DNA of 64,000 bases, taken from contig NZ_JBHULM010000011.1 in NCBI RefSeq assembly GCF_042684485.1, positions 1,302,001-1,366,000 of the forward strand, read 5' to 3'. Under the pieces are notes generated by a model. It ran no database searches, was not told where the DNA came from, and saw only the letters and a list, made by a program, of their open reading frames with translations. Numbering within the stretch: the first letter of the stretch is position 1; every line of letters begins with the position of its first letter. A program made the translations under genes and the position numbers. This document shows, piece after piece, positions 44,729 to 52,888 of the stretch. This DNA comes from Oceanihabitans gracilariae (GTDB taxonomy: Bacteria; Bacteroidota; Bacteroidia; Flavobacteriales; Flavobacteriaceae).

Positions 44729-45511
44729 ATGCCAAAAATACAAGTTAAGGATATTCAACTTGACTATGAAGATTATGGAAAAGGTAACGTGCTTTTATTA
44801 CTTCATGGTTTAGGGTCCACAAAAAAAGATTGGGATGCTCAAGTCCCTTTCTTTTCAAAAAAATATCGTGTTATTACACTAGATTTAAGAGGTCATGGAG
44901 ATTCTACAAAACCATTAAATGCCTATGGTGTAGGTTTAATGACAGAAGATGTAAAACAGTTTTTAGACCAATTACATATTAAAAAAGCTACTGTTGTAGG
45001 TTTTTCTATGGGAGGCGCCATAGCTTTTGAAATGGCTGCGCGTTATCCGCAGTATTTAGATAATTTGGTGATTGTAAATAGTGGTCCAGATTTTAATGAT
45101 ATGGGAAAAACTGGTGAAGACCTTTTAAAAAATAGAATTGAATTTCTTGAAACCAAAGGTTTAGAAGCTTTAGCAAAAGAAATATCTTTTAATATGTTTC
45201 CAGAACCACATCAAATAAAAATGCGAAATGATTTTGATACACGTTGTAGAAATAACGATTACAATGCCTATTATAAATCTTTTGTAACCTTGATGGCTTG
45301 GGGATTGGGAGAGAAAATAAAAAACATAAAAACCCGAACCCTTGTTGTAGCATCTGATATGGATTATACGCCAATTACCTTTAAAGAAGACTATGTAAAA
45401 AAACTGCCTAATGCCACTTTAGCTGTTGTAAAAAATTCAAGACATGGTGTTGTTATAGATCAACCAGAGGCTTTTAATCTAACCCTTGAAAAATTTTTAA
45501 ACCATGAATAA
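44729..45511 (+). CDS. cytoplasmic alpha/beta hydrolase
   Basis: 260 residues without a signal peptide. Hydrolase core LLLLHGLGSTKKDWD, LDLRGHGDS, nucleophile elbow GFSMGG (S93), acid at D210 or D212 (VASDMDYTP) and H239 (NSRHGVVID). It resembles 3-oxoadipate enol-lactonase and short-ester hydrolases. 11 bases after the TonB receptor and overlapping the dehydrogenase start by 8 bases. It is a candidate for cleaving short 3-hydroxybutyrate esters inside the cell, which would feed the dehydrogenase directly. Confidence 0.9.
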   Translation: MPKIQVKDIQLDYEDYGKGNVLLLLHGLGSTKKDWDAQVPFFSKKYRVITLDLRGHGDSTKPLNAYGVGLMTEDVKQFLDQLHIKKATVVGFSMGGAIAFEMAARYPQYLDNLVIVNSGPDFNDMGKTGEDLLKNRIEFLETKGLEALAKEISFNMFPEPHQIKMRNDFDTRCRNNDYNAYYKSFVTLMAWGLGEKIKNIKTRTLVVASDMDYTPITFKEDYVKKLPNATLAVVKNSRHGVVIDQPEAFNLTLEKFLNHE

Positions 45512-46274
45512 AACAGTTCTTATTACAGGAAGTACTAGCGGAATAGGTTTAGGTATTGCCAATCAATTTGCTAAAGAAGGATACAATATTATGTTTCATG
45601 GTTTAGAGGTTAATGGAGCAGAAATAGCAAAAGAGGTTGGTGAAAAATACCAAGTAAAAGTGGCCTTTTCTAATGCTAATTTATTGCAAGCCGAAGCTAT
45701 TGAAGCCTTAGTGGCAGAAACCATAAAAATTTTTGGTGCGCTTCATGTGTTAGTGAATAATGCAGGAATACAATTTGTTTCGCCAATTGAAGATTTTCCT
45801 AATAGTAAATACCAAAATATTATTGCTATTAATATGAATGCTGTTTTTTATGCTTCAAAAGCAGTTTGGCAACAAATGAAAAAACAAAAATTTGGTAGAA
45901 TAATTAACGTGTCTTCGGTACATGGTATTCGAGCATCCGAATATAAATCGGCTTACGTTACTGCAAAGCATGGTGTAATTGGTTTGACCAAAGTGCTGGC
46001 CTTAGAAGGTGCTCCTTTTAATATTACTTGTAATGCTATTTGTCCTGGTTATGTAAAAACACCTTTAGTTGTTGGGCAAATAAAAGATCAAGCTAAAGCA
46101 CATGGTATGACAGAAGATGAGGTGGTAGAAAAAGTAATGCTTAAAAAGCAAGCAGTAAAACAATTTGTACCTCTAGAGGCTATTGCAGATATGGCTTTAC
46201 TACTAGCAAAAGAGACCTCGACAACCATAACAGGTTCTTCTTTTGTGCTAGATGGAGGCTGGAGTGCACAGTGA
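45504..46274 (+). CDS. bdhA: 3-hydroxybutyrate dehydrogenase
   Basis: Short-chain dehydrogenase, 256 residues, oxidising (R)-3-hydroxybutyrate to acetoacetate with NAD. Cofactor motif TGSTSGIG (8-15) and NNAG (85-88). Catalytic S138, Y151, K155. The residues known to hold the substrate in bacterial 3HB dehydrogenases all appear at a constant offset: Q90 (NAGIQ), H140 (SSVHG), K148 (SEYKSAY), Q191 (GQIKDQ), W253 (DGGWSAQ). The segment AICPGYVKTPLV and the C-terminus TITGSSFVLDGGWSAQ also match the family. Last gene of the operon, before a strong terminator. Confidence 0.93.
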   Translation: MNKTVLITGSTSGIGLGIANQFAKEGYNIMFHGLEVNGAEIAKEVGEKYQVKVAFSNANLLQAEAIEALVAETIKIFGALHVLVNNAGIQFVSPIEDFPNSKYQNIIAINMNAVFYASKAVWQQMKKQKFGRIINVSSVHGIRASEYKSAYVTAKHGVIGLTKVLALEGAPFNITCNAICPGYVKTPLVVGQIKDQAKAHGMTEDEVVEKVMLKKQAVKQFVPLEAIADMALLLAKETSTTITGSSFVLDGGWSAQ

Positions 46275-46292
46275 TAATTGAGTTAGTTTGTA

Positions 46293-46327
46293 AAAACCCT
46301 TTCCGTTCATTTGGAAAGGGTTTTTTG
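46293..46327 (+). terminator. terminator of the hydroxybutyrate-type operon
   Basis: AAAACCCTTTCC / GGAAAGGGTTTT stem with an 8-base loop and T run, 18 bases after bdhA. Confidence 0.85.
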
Positions 46328-46369
46328 TTTGTATGGAACTAATGTTCTACATTTATTAAAAAGATTAAC

Positions 46370-47749
46370 ATGGAAATGATTACTATCAAATATTTTAATG
46401 ATTATGGCTTTGAAACAAGTGATAATGCATTTATAGAATCGGACTCCTTGTTTTTTAAAAATGTAAATTTTGAGGGCTTAATATTTATTAGAGAGTTGGT
46501 TTTTGAAAATTATAAAGTACGAAAAATATCTTTTGAAAATTGTGTCTTTGATACTGTAATAGTTGAATCAATAATAGAGTTTAAGGAAATAGATTTCAAG
46601 AATTGTAATATTAAATTGGTTAATGTTAAAAAGAATGAAAGTGTTTTCAATATTAATATTGAAGGAGAATCAACAATAGTTAAGCAAGTGAATGTTGAGG
46701 ATTCAGAGTTCTTAAAACTAAGAATTTATAATGGAAAGTTTAATCATATTTTTATTACTTCACCTATAGAATCATTTGTACTTTTGAATGGCGATTTTCT
46801 AACTGTTAGTCTTTCTGATTCTGTCTTTGGTAAAGAAAAAGGAATATATAAAGAGATTAGAATTAGTCCTCCTTTTATTGGATTAAATAAGAGTAAAAGG
46901 TTTTTTATAAAAAATTTGGCAATAAATTCTCGTAGTATTGAAGACTTATTAATTTATAAAATTGAATGTGACTATTTGGAACTTCATGGAGAAATAAGTG
47001 CTAATTCTAAATATTTAATAAGAGATATTGAGGTTAAAGATTTTAAAATGGATAGCCTTTTTAATTTTGGTGAGATAGATTTGTCATTTATAAGGCCATT
47101 AACAGGAAGTTTAGATTCAACTTTTAGTATAGTTATTAGTGATTTAGGTTTGTCTAAATTTAGAGATGTTTTTATAAAAAAATTTAAAAAAGTTGAAATT
47201 GAACATTCAGACCTTTCTTCGTTAAAGCTTTATAATTCTTCTTTTCCAATTGATATTGAAGGAAGCCCGACAAAATTATATGGTGTTTATAATGATTTGT
47301 ATACATCAGCTATTAAAAGTAGTAATACAAAGGATAAAGTAGATTATTATAAAGCCACTCAAGAGAATTTACTAAAAGTAAAAATTTCAGAGGCTAAATC
47401 TAGAGAGAGGTGCGGCAGTATAATCGCTTTAAAGTTGTCAAAATGGCTTAGTAGTTTTGGCACTGATTGGCTCAAAGTAATTAGCAGGATTTTAATTATT
47501 TCAATTCCCACTTATATCACATTGCTATTTACATTGTCAGATACTGTGTTAGATTTATCTGTAGATGTGATTTTAGATACTATTTCAAAATATTTTCTAT
47601 TTATTAATCCGTTGCGTGGAATAAATTTTATAGATGGTTTGGGTCGTTATTCTCCACTGTCTATAGTTATTGATTTTTTCTTTAGAATTTTTATCGCAAT
47701 CGCTGTTTTTGAGCTTGTTAGGTCTTTTAGGAAATATGTTAGGAAATAA
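46370..47749 (+). CDS. pentapeptide-like beta-rich protein with C-terminal membrane helices
   Basis: 459 residues, unknown. Residues about 25-300 are beta-rich with irregular repeats of the type SFENCVFDTVIV, IDFKNCNIKLVNV, VEDSEFLKLRIYNGKFNHI and IEHSDLSSLKLYNSSF. These suggest a pentapeptide-repeat or right-handed helix. A charged helix (about 310-350, YYKATQENLLKVKISEAKSRERCG) leads to two hydrophobic segments (about 367-388 and 421-446, ending VRSFRKYVRK). This layout recalls pentapeptide-repeat proteins carrying a two-helix channel-like module. It sits alone between a terminator and a convergent gene. Its codon choice looks less uniform than that of its neighbours, compatible with recent gain. 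Confidence 0.7.
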   Translation: MEMITIKYFNDYGFETSDNAFIESDSLFFKNVNFEGLIFIRELVFENYKVRKISFENCVFDTVIVESIIEFKEIDFKNCNIKLVNVKKNESVFNINIEGESTIVKQVNVEDSEFLKLRIYNGKFNHIFITSPIESFVLLNGDFLTVSLSDSVFGKEKGIYKEIRISPPFIGLNKSKRFFIKNLAINSRSIEDLLIYKIECDYLELHGEISANSKYLIRDIEVKDFKMDSLFNFGEIDLSFIRPLTGSLDSTFSIVISDLGLSKFRDVFIKKFKKVEIEHSDLSSLKLYNSSFPIDIEGSPTKLYGVYNDLYTSAIKSSNTKDKVDYYKATQENLLKVKISEAKSRERCGSIIALKLSKWLSSFGTDWLKVISRILIISIPTYITLLFTLSDTVLDLSVDVILDTISKYFLFINPLRGINFIDGLGRYSPLSIVIDFFFRIFIAIAVFELVRSFRKYVRK

Positions 47750-47759
47750 TTATTTTTCA

Positions 47760-48224
47760 CTATTTCTTTAATATATCCTCTATAATCTTCAAATGATGCG
47801 TAGTATGAAGCGCCAAAAATGTAGTTACTCTTTTTTTATTAACATGTTTAAATATTGGATGTTTAAAATAAGCATTCTTGTTTAAGGCAGCAATACTACT
47901 AATATTAGTTTTTGCTTGTTGCATCTGTGCAATTAGGTCTTCTTTTACAATCATTTCTGGTGGTTGTACGTGTTTTGGTGCTTTGACTTTTCCTCTAGGG
48001 AAAAAACCTAGTGTAAAGAATAGTTTTCCTAAAAAACTAAAATTGTTTTTATAGGTGTTTGGGTCTGATTCTTGAAGTGCAAGCATGACATTGTTAATCA
48101 CTTTTAAACTGTGGTCTATATGCCAAGCAACATTACTTTTAGATACTTTAGGGTTAGAAACGCTATGGTTTTCTATATGCGATTCTAAAGTTTGAAGAAC
48201 AAGGTTTAATTTTTTTAGACTCAT
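47760..48224 (-). CDS. DUF1569 (DinB-like) protein
   Basis: 154 residues. Four-helix DinB-like fold with His ligands in NVAWHIDHSLKVI (H35, H38) and FLALHTTHHLKIIEDIL, plus GFFPRGKVKAPKHVQPPE, a DUF1569 landmark. Members of this superfamily bind a divalent metal; some are thiol-transferases. Role here unknown. It converges on the beta-rich membrane protein gene. Confidence 0.85.
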   Translation of the reverse strand: MSLKKLNLVLQTLESHIENHSVSNPKVSKSNVAWHIDHSLKVINNVMLALQESDPNTYKNNFSFLGKLFFTLGFFPRGKVKAPKHVQPPEMIVKEDLIAQMQQAKTNISSIAALNKNAYFKHPIFKHVNKKRVTTFLALHTTHHLKIIEDILKK

Positions 48225-48423
48225 GTGTTGTTGCTTTGTGCTTGTGAAGATAGAAATTATTTAGGTTAAAAAAGTGCTGCAATTTAAAAAGAGCTTAGCG
48301 GCTTAGCCTGCAATAAGGATTGCAACGGTTAGCTTTTGTAAAACTTACATATATGGTTTTACAAAACTAGTAGTGTAAAGCCTGGTTGTTTTTGGTTTTT
48401 TCTACCAAAAGCAAATTGCCCAA
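48225..48423. repeat. intergenic cluster of inverted repeats
   Basis: No gene is visible in this spacer. TGCAAT-AAGG-ATTGCA (48309-48324) is followed by a perfect 11-base pair, TTTTGTAAAAC / GTTTTACAAAA, with an 11-base loop (48334-48366). GCTTAGCGGCTTAGCC is a short direct repeat just before them. These may be a dispersed palindromic element or structured 3' UTR of ahcY. Confidence 0.5.
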
Positions 48424-48458
48424 ATAAAAAAAATCCCAAACACGAATGCTTGAGATTT
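48424..48458 (-). terminator. terminator of ahcY
   Basis: On the minus strand AAATCTCAA / TTGGGATTT (one G-U pair, 10-base loop) is followed by a run of T, about 53 bases after the ahcY stop. Confidence 0.7.
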
Positions 48459-48511
48459 TAGTATAATTTAGTTTCCATTAATGAGATTCCCTCTTTCCTG
48501 GGAATGACAAA

Positions 48512-49828
48512 TTAATATCTGTAATGTTCTGGTTTGTATGGTCCTTCAACCGTTACACCAATGTATTCTGCTTGGTATGGTTTAAGCTCTGTAAGCTCTA
48601 CTCCAATTTTTTCTAGGTGTAATTTTGCTACTTTTTCATCTAAATGCTTAGGTAACATGTATACGTCGTTTTTGTACGCGTCTACGTTTGTCCAAAGTTC
48701 AATTTGCGCTAAGGTTTGGTTTGTAAATGAGTTACTCATTACAAAACTTGGGTGTCCTGTTGCACAACCTAAGTTTACTAAACGTCCTTCGGCAAGAATG
48801 ATAATTTCTTTTCCGTTTACGTTGTATTTGTCTACTTGTGGTTTAATCGTGTCTTTAGTGTCACCATAGGTTTTGTTTAACCAATCCATTTGAATTTCGT
48901 TGTCAAAATGACCAATGTTACAAACAATTGTTTTGTCTTTCATTGCTTCAAAATGCTCTGCACGAACGATGTCTTTATTTCCTGTTGTAGTAATAATGAT
49001 ATCAGAATTTGCAACAACAGTTTCTAGTTTCTTTACTTCAAAACCGTCCATAGCAGCTTGTAACGCACAAATTGGGTCAATTTCTGTTACTGTAACAATA
49101 CTTCCTGCGCCTTTAAAAGAAGCAGCAGTACCTTTACCTACATCACCATAACCACAAACAGTTACACGTTTTCCTGCTAACATAATATCTGTTGCACGAC
49201 GAATAGCATCTACTGCAGATTCTTTACAACCATATTTATTATCGAATTTTGATTTTGTAACCGAGTCGTTTACGTTTATTGCTGGCATTGGTAAAGTTCC
49301 GTTTTTTACTCTTTCGTAAAGTCTGTGAACTCCTGTTGTAGTTTCTTCAGATAAACCGTTAATACCTTCTGCTAATTCAGGGTATTTATCTAAAACCATA
49401 TTGGTTAAATCTCCACCATCATCTAAAATCATGTTTAATGGTTTTCTGTCTTCACCAAAGAATAAGGTTTGCTCTATACACCAATCAAATTCTTCTTCTG
49501 TCATGTCTTTCCATGCGTACACAGCAGTTCCTGCAGCAGCAATAGCAGCAGCAGCTTGATCTTGTGTAGAAAAAATGTTACAAGAACTCCAAGTAACTTC
49601 TGCACCTAAAGCTTGTAAAGTTTCAATTAATACAGCAGTTTGTATTGTCATGTGTAAACAACCTGCAATACGTGCACCTTTTAATGGTTGCTCGTTTTTG
49701 TATTCTTCACGTAAACTCATTAGACCTGGCATTTCTGCTTCGGCTAAATTAATTTCTTTTCTTCCCCAAGCCGCAAGCGACATGTCTTTTACCTTATTTG
49801 GTACGTAAGCAACAGTTTTTGTACTCAT
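48512..49828 (-). CDS. ahcY: adenosylhomocysteinase (S-adenosylhomocysteine hydrolase)
   Basis: Splits S-adenosylhomocysteine to adenosine and homocysteine, ending the methylation cycle. 438 residues. Signature SSCNIFSTQDQAAAAI near 82-97, INVNDSVTKSKFDNKYGC (substrate Lys/Asp), NAD-binding GYGDVGKGTA, and the C-terminal FTNQTLAQIELW and PYKPEHYRY ending. No family insertion or gap noticed. Monocistronic by appearance. Confidence 0.97.
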   Translation of the reverse strand: MSTKTVAYVPNKVKDMSLAAWGRKEINLAEAEMPGLMSLREEYKNEQPLKGARIAGCLHMTIQTAVLIETLQALGAEVTWSSCNIFSTQDQAAAAIAAAGTAVYAWKDMTEEEFDWCIEQTLFFGEDRKPLNMILDDGGDLTNMVLDKYPELAEGINGLSEETTTGVHRLYERVKNGTLPMPAINVNDSVTKSKFDNKYGCKESAVDAIRRATDIMLAGKRVTVCGYGDVGKGTAASFKGAGSIVTVTEIDPICALQAAMDGFEVKKLETVVANSDIIITTTGNKDIVRAEHFEAMKDKTIVCNIGHFDNEIQMDWLNKTYGDTKDTIKPQVDKYNVNGKEIIILAEGRLVNLGCATGHPSFVMSNSFTNQTLAQIELWTNVDAYKNDVYMLPKHLDEKVAKLHLEKIGVELTELKPYQAEYIGVTVEGPYKPEHYRY

Positions 49829-49929
49829 ATTATTTTTTATCTTGTTATAAATTGCACTTGCCTTTGGGTTTATGGCTTAAATAACTAAATTCGCTTTAAT
49901 TAAATTTGCCAAGCTTGCCTTAGGCGCTG

Positions 49930-49937
49930 CAAAGATA
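49930..49937 (-). promoter_or_regulatory. ahcY -7 element
   Basis: TATCTTTG on the minus strand fits TAnnTTTG. It gives a leader of roughly 95 bases containing GCCTTAGGC and CAAGCTTG palindromes. I could not make out any known SAM or SAH riboswitch core in it. Confidence 0.5.
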
Positions 49938-49960
49938 ACCAATAACTTTTAGAATATTAA

Positions 49961-50590
<630 letters not shown>

Positions 50591-50659
50591 AGTTTGTGAA
50601 TAAGTAACAGAGAAAAAATAAATATTTTTAGATAAAAAGAGAAAAACATTTGTGTATTT

Positions 50660-51394
50660 GTGGTCAATCAAAAAGTAACATATTCAACAATATTAGAGTC
50701 TATTTCTAAAGAAAAAAAAGGATTAGCAGTATTAATAGATCCTGATAAAACGAAACCAGAAGGGTTAAGTAGTTTTATGCATAAACTAAATAATTCTATT
50801 GCAACTCATATATTTATTGGTGGTAGTACTGTAGAAGCTGATGCAACAGAAAATCTAGTTTTAGAAATTAAAAAACAGACCCAATTACCTATTGTATTGT
50901 TTCCTGGAGATGTATCGCAAATTACCAATCATGCAAATGCTATATTGTATTTGTCGTTGTTGTCTGGCAGGAATCCAGAATATTTAATTGGGCAACATAT
51001 AGCGTCGGTTTCTAAATTAAAAAATACCAATCTAGAAGTGATACCAACAGGTTATTTGCTAATAGAAAGCGGTAAAGAAACAGCTGTACAGCGTGTAACC
51101 CAAACACAACCAATGCCAATAAATAATATACAAGCCATTGTAGATACAGCAAAAGCTGGCGAGCTCCTAGGTATGAAACTAATGTATTTAGAAGCAGGAA
51201 GTGGAGCAATACACGCGGTTTCTTCGTCTATTATTCAGGCCGTAAAAGAAGAACTTAAAATTCCAGTACTTGTTGGTGGTGGTATACGAAGCAAGCAACA
51301 AATAGATGCTGCGTACCAAGCAGGAGCAGATGTGGTAGTTATTGGTACTGCTTTTGAAGAGGATGCATCGTTTTTTAACGAATTAAAAAAATAA
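50660..51394 (+). CDS. geranylgeranylglyceryl phosphate synthase family (GGGPS/PcrB)
   Basis: 244 residues, TIM barrel. Landmarks are LAVLIDPDK near the N-terminus, FIGGSTVEAD, YLSLLSGRNPEYLIGQH, VIPTGYLLIESGK, LEAGSGA and VLVGGGIRS with GADVVVIGTAFEED for phosphate binding. Archaea use this family to make ether lipids. Bacteroidota homologues (group II) prenylate glycerol-1-phosphate, with an unresolved physiological role. GTG start; no in-frame ATG precedes the LESISKEKKG helix closely enough. Confidence 0.92.
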   Translation: MVNQKVTYSTILESISKEKKGLAVLIDPDKTKPEGLSSFMHKLNNSIATHIFIGGSTVEADATENLVLEIKKQTQLPIVLFPGDVSQITNHANAILYLSLLSGRNPEYLIGQHIASVSKLKNTNLEVIPTGYLLIESGKETAVQRVTQTQPMPINNIQAIVDTAKAGELLGMKLMYLEAGSGAIHAVSSSIIQAVKEELKIPVLVGGGIRSKQQIDAAYQAGADVVVIGTAFEEDASFFNELKK

Positions 51395-51402
51395 AAAAGA
51401 AA

Positions 51403-51428
51403 TGCCTAATACTAATTAGTTATAGGCA
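51403..51428. other. short hairpin between GGGPS homologue and thiamine operon
   Basis: TGCCTA / TAGGCA around the inner palindrome ACTAATTAGT, 9 bases after the preceding stop. It has no T tail on the plus strand, so termination there is doubtful. Confidence 0.35.
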
Positions 51429-51481
51429 AAATAAATACTAATGTTTAATTAAAAATATTCCCCTTTGTACGGAAAATAAAT

Positions 51482-51742
51482 ATGGAAATATCTGTAGACC
51501 TAACCTTATCTCCTTTACTGGATGATTATGAAAAACATGTTATTAACTTTATAAAAGCATTAAGAAACTCTGAATTTAAAGTCTTAGAAAACCCTTTAAG
51601 CACACAAATTTTTGGAGATTATGATACTTTAATGCCTTTTTTAACACAGGAAATAAAACGTTCCTTTCAAGATGTTGATATTTCTGTGTTAACCATGAAA
51701 GTGGTTAAAACTAATAGAAGTGACTATGAGCCACATTTTTGA
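51482..51742 (+). CDS. MTH1187/YkoF-family thiamine-binding protein
   Basis: 86 residues: MEISVDLTLSPLLDDYEKHV, FIKALRNSEFKVLENPLSTQIFGDYDTLMPFLTQEIKRSF. This is the ferredoxin-like PF01910 family (YqgV, MTH1187), which binds thiamine or its hydroxymethylpyrimidine precursor. The next gene encodes a PnuC/PnuT-type transporter whose start overlaps this stop, so a thiamine salvage role is likely. Cytoplasmic. Confidence 0.85.
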   Translation: MEISVDLTLSPLLDDYEKHVINFIKALRNSEFKVLENPLSTQIFGDYDTLMPFLTQEIKRSFQDVDISVLTMKVVKTNRSDYEPHF

Positions 51743-52358
51743 TTTTTTTTTCAGCCAATATTCTAATTACCAAACATTAGATGTTGTGCTAGAAATTGTT
51801 GCTGTAATTTTTGGTTTTCTTTCGGTGTGGTTTTCTAGAAAAAATAACATTTTAGTGTTTCCGACAGGAATGGTAAGTACCTGTATTTTTGTGTATTTAT
51901 TATTAAAGTGGGAGCTTTTAGGAGACATGATGATTAATGCGTATTACTTTATTATGAGTGTTTATGGTTGGTATTTCTGGACGCGTAAAGGAGATGCAAA
52001 TAAAGAAACACCAATTTCTAGAACCACTTTAAAAGAAAAAAAGATAAGCATTGCTATATTTTTAGCAACTATTGTTTTTGTTTTTATTGTCTATAAATCC
52101 TTTGATAAATGGAATAGTTGGGTTGCTTATGTAGATACTATTACTACAGCAATATTTTTTGTAGGTATGTGGCTTATGGCAAAACGTAAAATAGAAAATT
52201 GGATTTATTGGATTATAGGTGATGTTATTTCTATTCCTTTATATTTTTATAAAGGATTTACATTTACAAGTTTTCAATATTTAGGATTTACCATTATAGC
52301 AATATTAGGATATTTAGCATGGAAGAAAAGCTTAAACAACAACCTAGCAACTGCATAA
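51726..52358 (+). CDS. PnuC-family vitamin transporter, probable thiamine transporter (PnuT type)
   Basis: About 210 residues with seven or eight membrane helices. PnuC-family features are WFSRKNNILVFPTGMVSTCIFVYLLLKWELLGDMMINAYYF, YGWYFWTRKG and WIYWIIGDVISIPLYFYKGFTFTSFQY. The ATG at 51726 is preferred over GTG two codons earlier. PnuC members carry nicotinamide riboside, riboflavin or thiamine by facilitated diffusion. A thiamine-binding protein upstream and a TPP-controlled TonB receptor downstream favour thiamine. Confidence 0.88.
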   Translation: MSHIFDFFFSQYSNYQTLDVVLEIVAVIFGFLSVWFSRKNNILVFPTGMVSTCIFVYLLLKWELLGDMMINAYYFIMSVYGWYFWTRKGDANKETPISRTTLKEKKISIAIFLATIVFVFIVYKSFDKWNSWVAYVDTITTAIFFVGMWLMAKRKIENWIYWIIGDVISIPLYFYKGFTFTSFQYLGFTIIAILGYLAWKKSLNNNLATA

Positions 52359-52888
52359 AAGTAGTTTTGTTTGGTCCAGAATCTACTGGAAAAACAACCT
52401 TGTCAAAACAGTTAGCAAGACATTATAATTCGGTTTGGGCACCAGAATACGCAAGAGAATACCTGCAAGATAAATGGAATAACGAGCGTAAAACATGTGA
52501 GCCAAAAGATTTGTTGCCAATTGCTATTGGGCAAATGAAATTAGAAAATACTTTAGCAACAAAAACAGACTCTGTTTTAATATGTGATACCAATTTGTTA
52601 GAAACTAAAGTGTATTCAGAAACGTATTATTCAGGGACTTGTGATCCTGTTCTTGAAAAATTTGCTCTACAAAATAAATATGATTTATACTTTTTAACGT
52701 ATATTGACACACCTTGGGAAGCAGATGATTTAAGAGATAAACCAGAAGAGCGTTTATCTATGTTTCATACTTTTCAAGAAACATTAATAAAATATAATTT
52801 ACCATATGTTTTGCTGAAAGGGGATAAGCAAACCCGTTTAGATACAGCAATACATCATATAGATACATTACTAAATAAAAAACCGTGA
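52319..52888 (+). CDS. NadR-like ATP-binding kinase (probable vitamin-trapping kinase)
   Basis: 189 residues. Walker A FGPESTGKTTLSKQLA (about 18-33), then PEYAREYLQDK, LICDTNLLETKVYSE and TPWEADDLRDKPEERL, all typical of the ribosylnicotinamide-kinase domain of NadR. There is no adenylyltransferase domain. It overlaps the transporter gene by 40 bases, implying coupled translation. In PnuC systems the kinase phosphorylates the imported vitamin to trap it. The substrate is thiamine or nicotinamide riboside; context favours thiamine. Confidence 0.87.
   Translation: MEEKLKQQPSNCIKVVLFGPESTGKTTLSKQLARHYNSVWAPEYAREYLQDKWNNERKTCEPKDLLPIAIGQMKLENTLATKTDSVLICDTNLLETKVYSETYYSGTCDPVLEKFALQNKYDLYFLTYIDTPWEADDLRDKPEERLSMFHTFQETLIKYNLPYVLLKGDKQTRLDTAIHHIDTLLNKKP

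Noticed and set aside
49829..49960. SAM/SAH riboswitch before ahcY
   Set aside because: Only short palindromes are present and no conserved core of a known class could be matched by eye.
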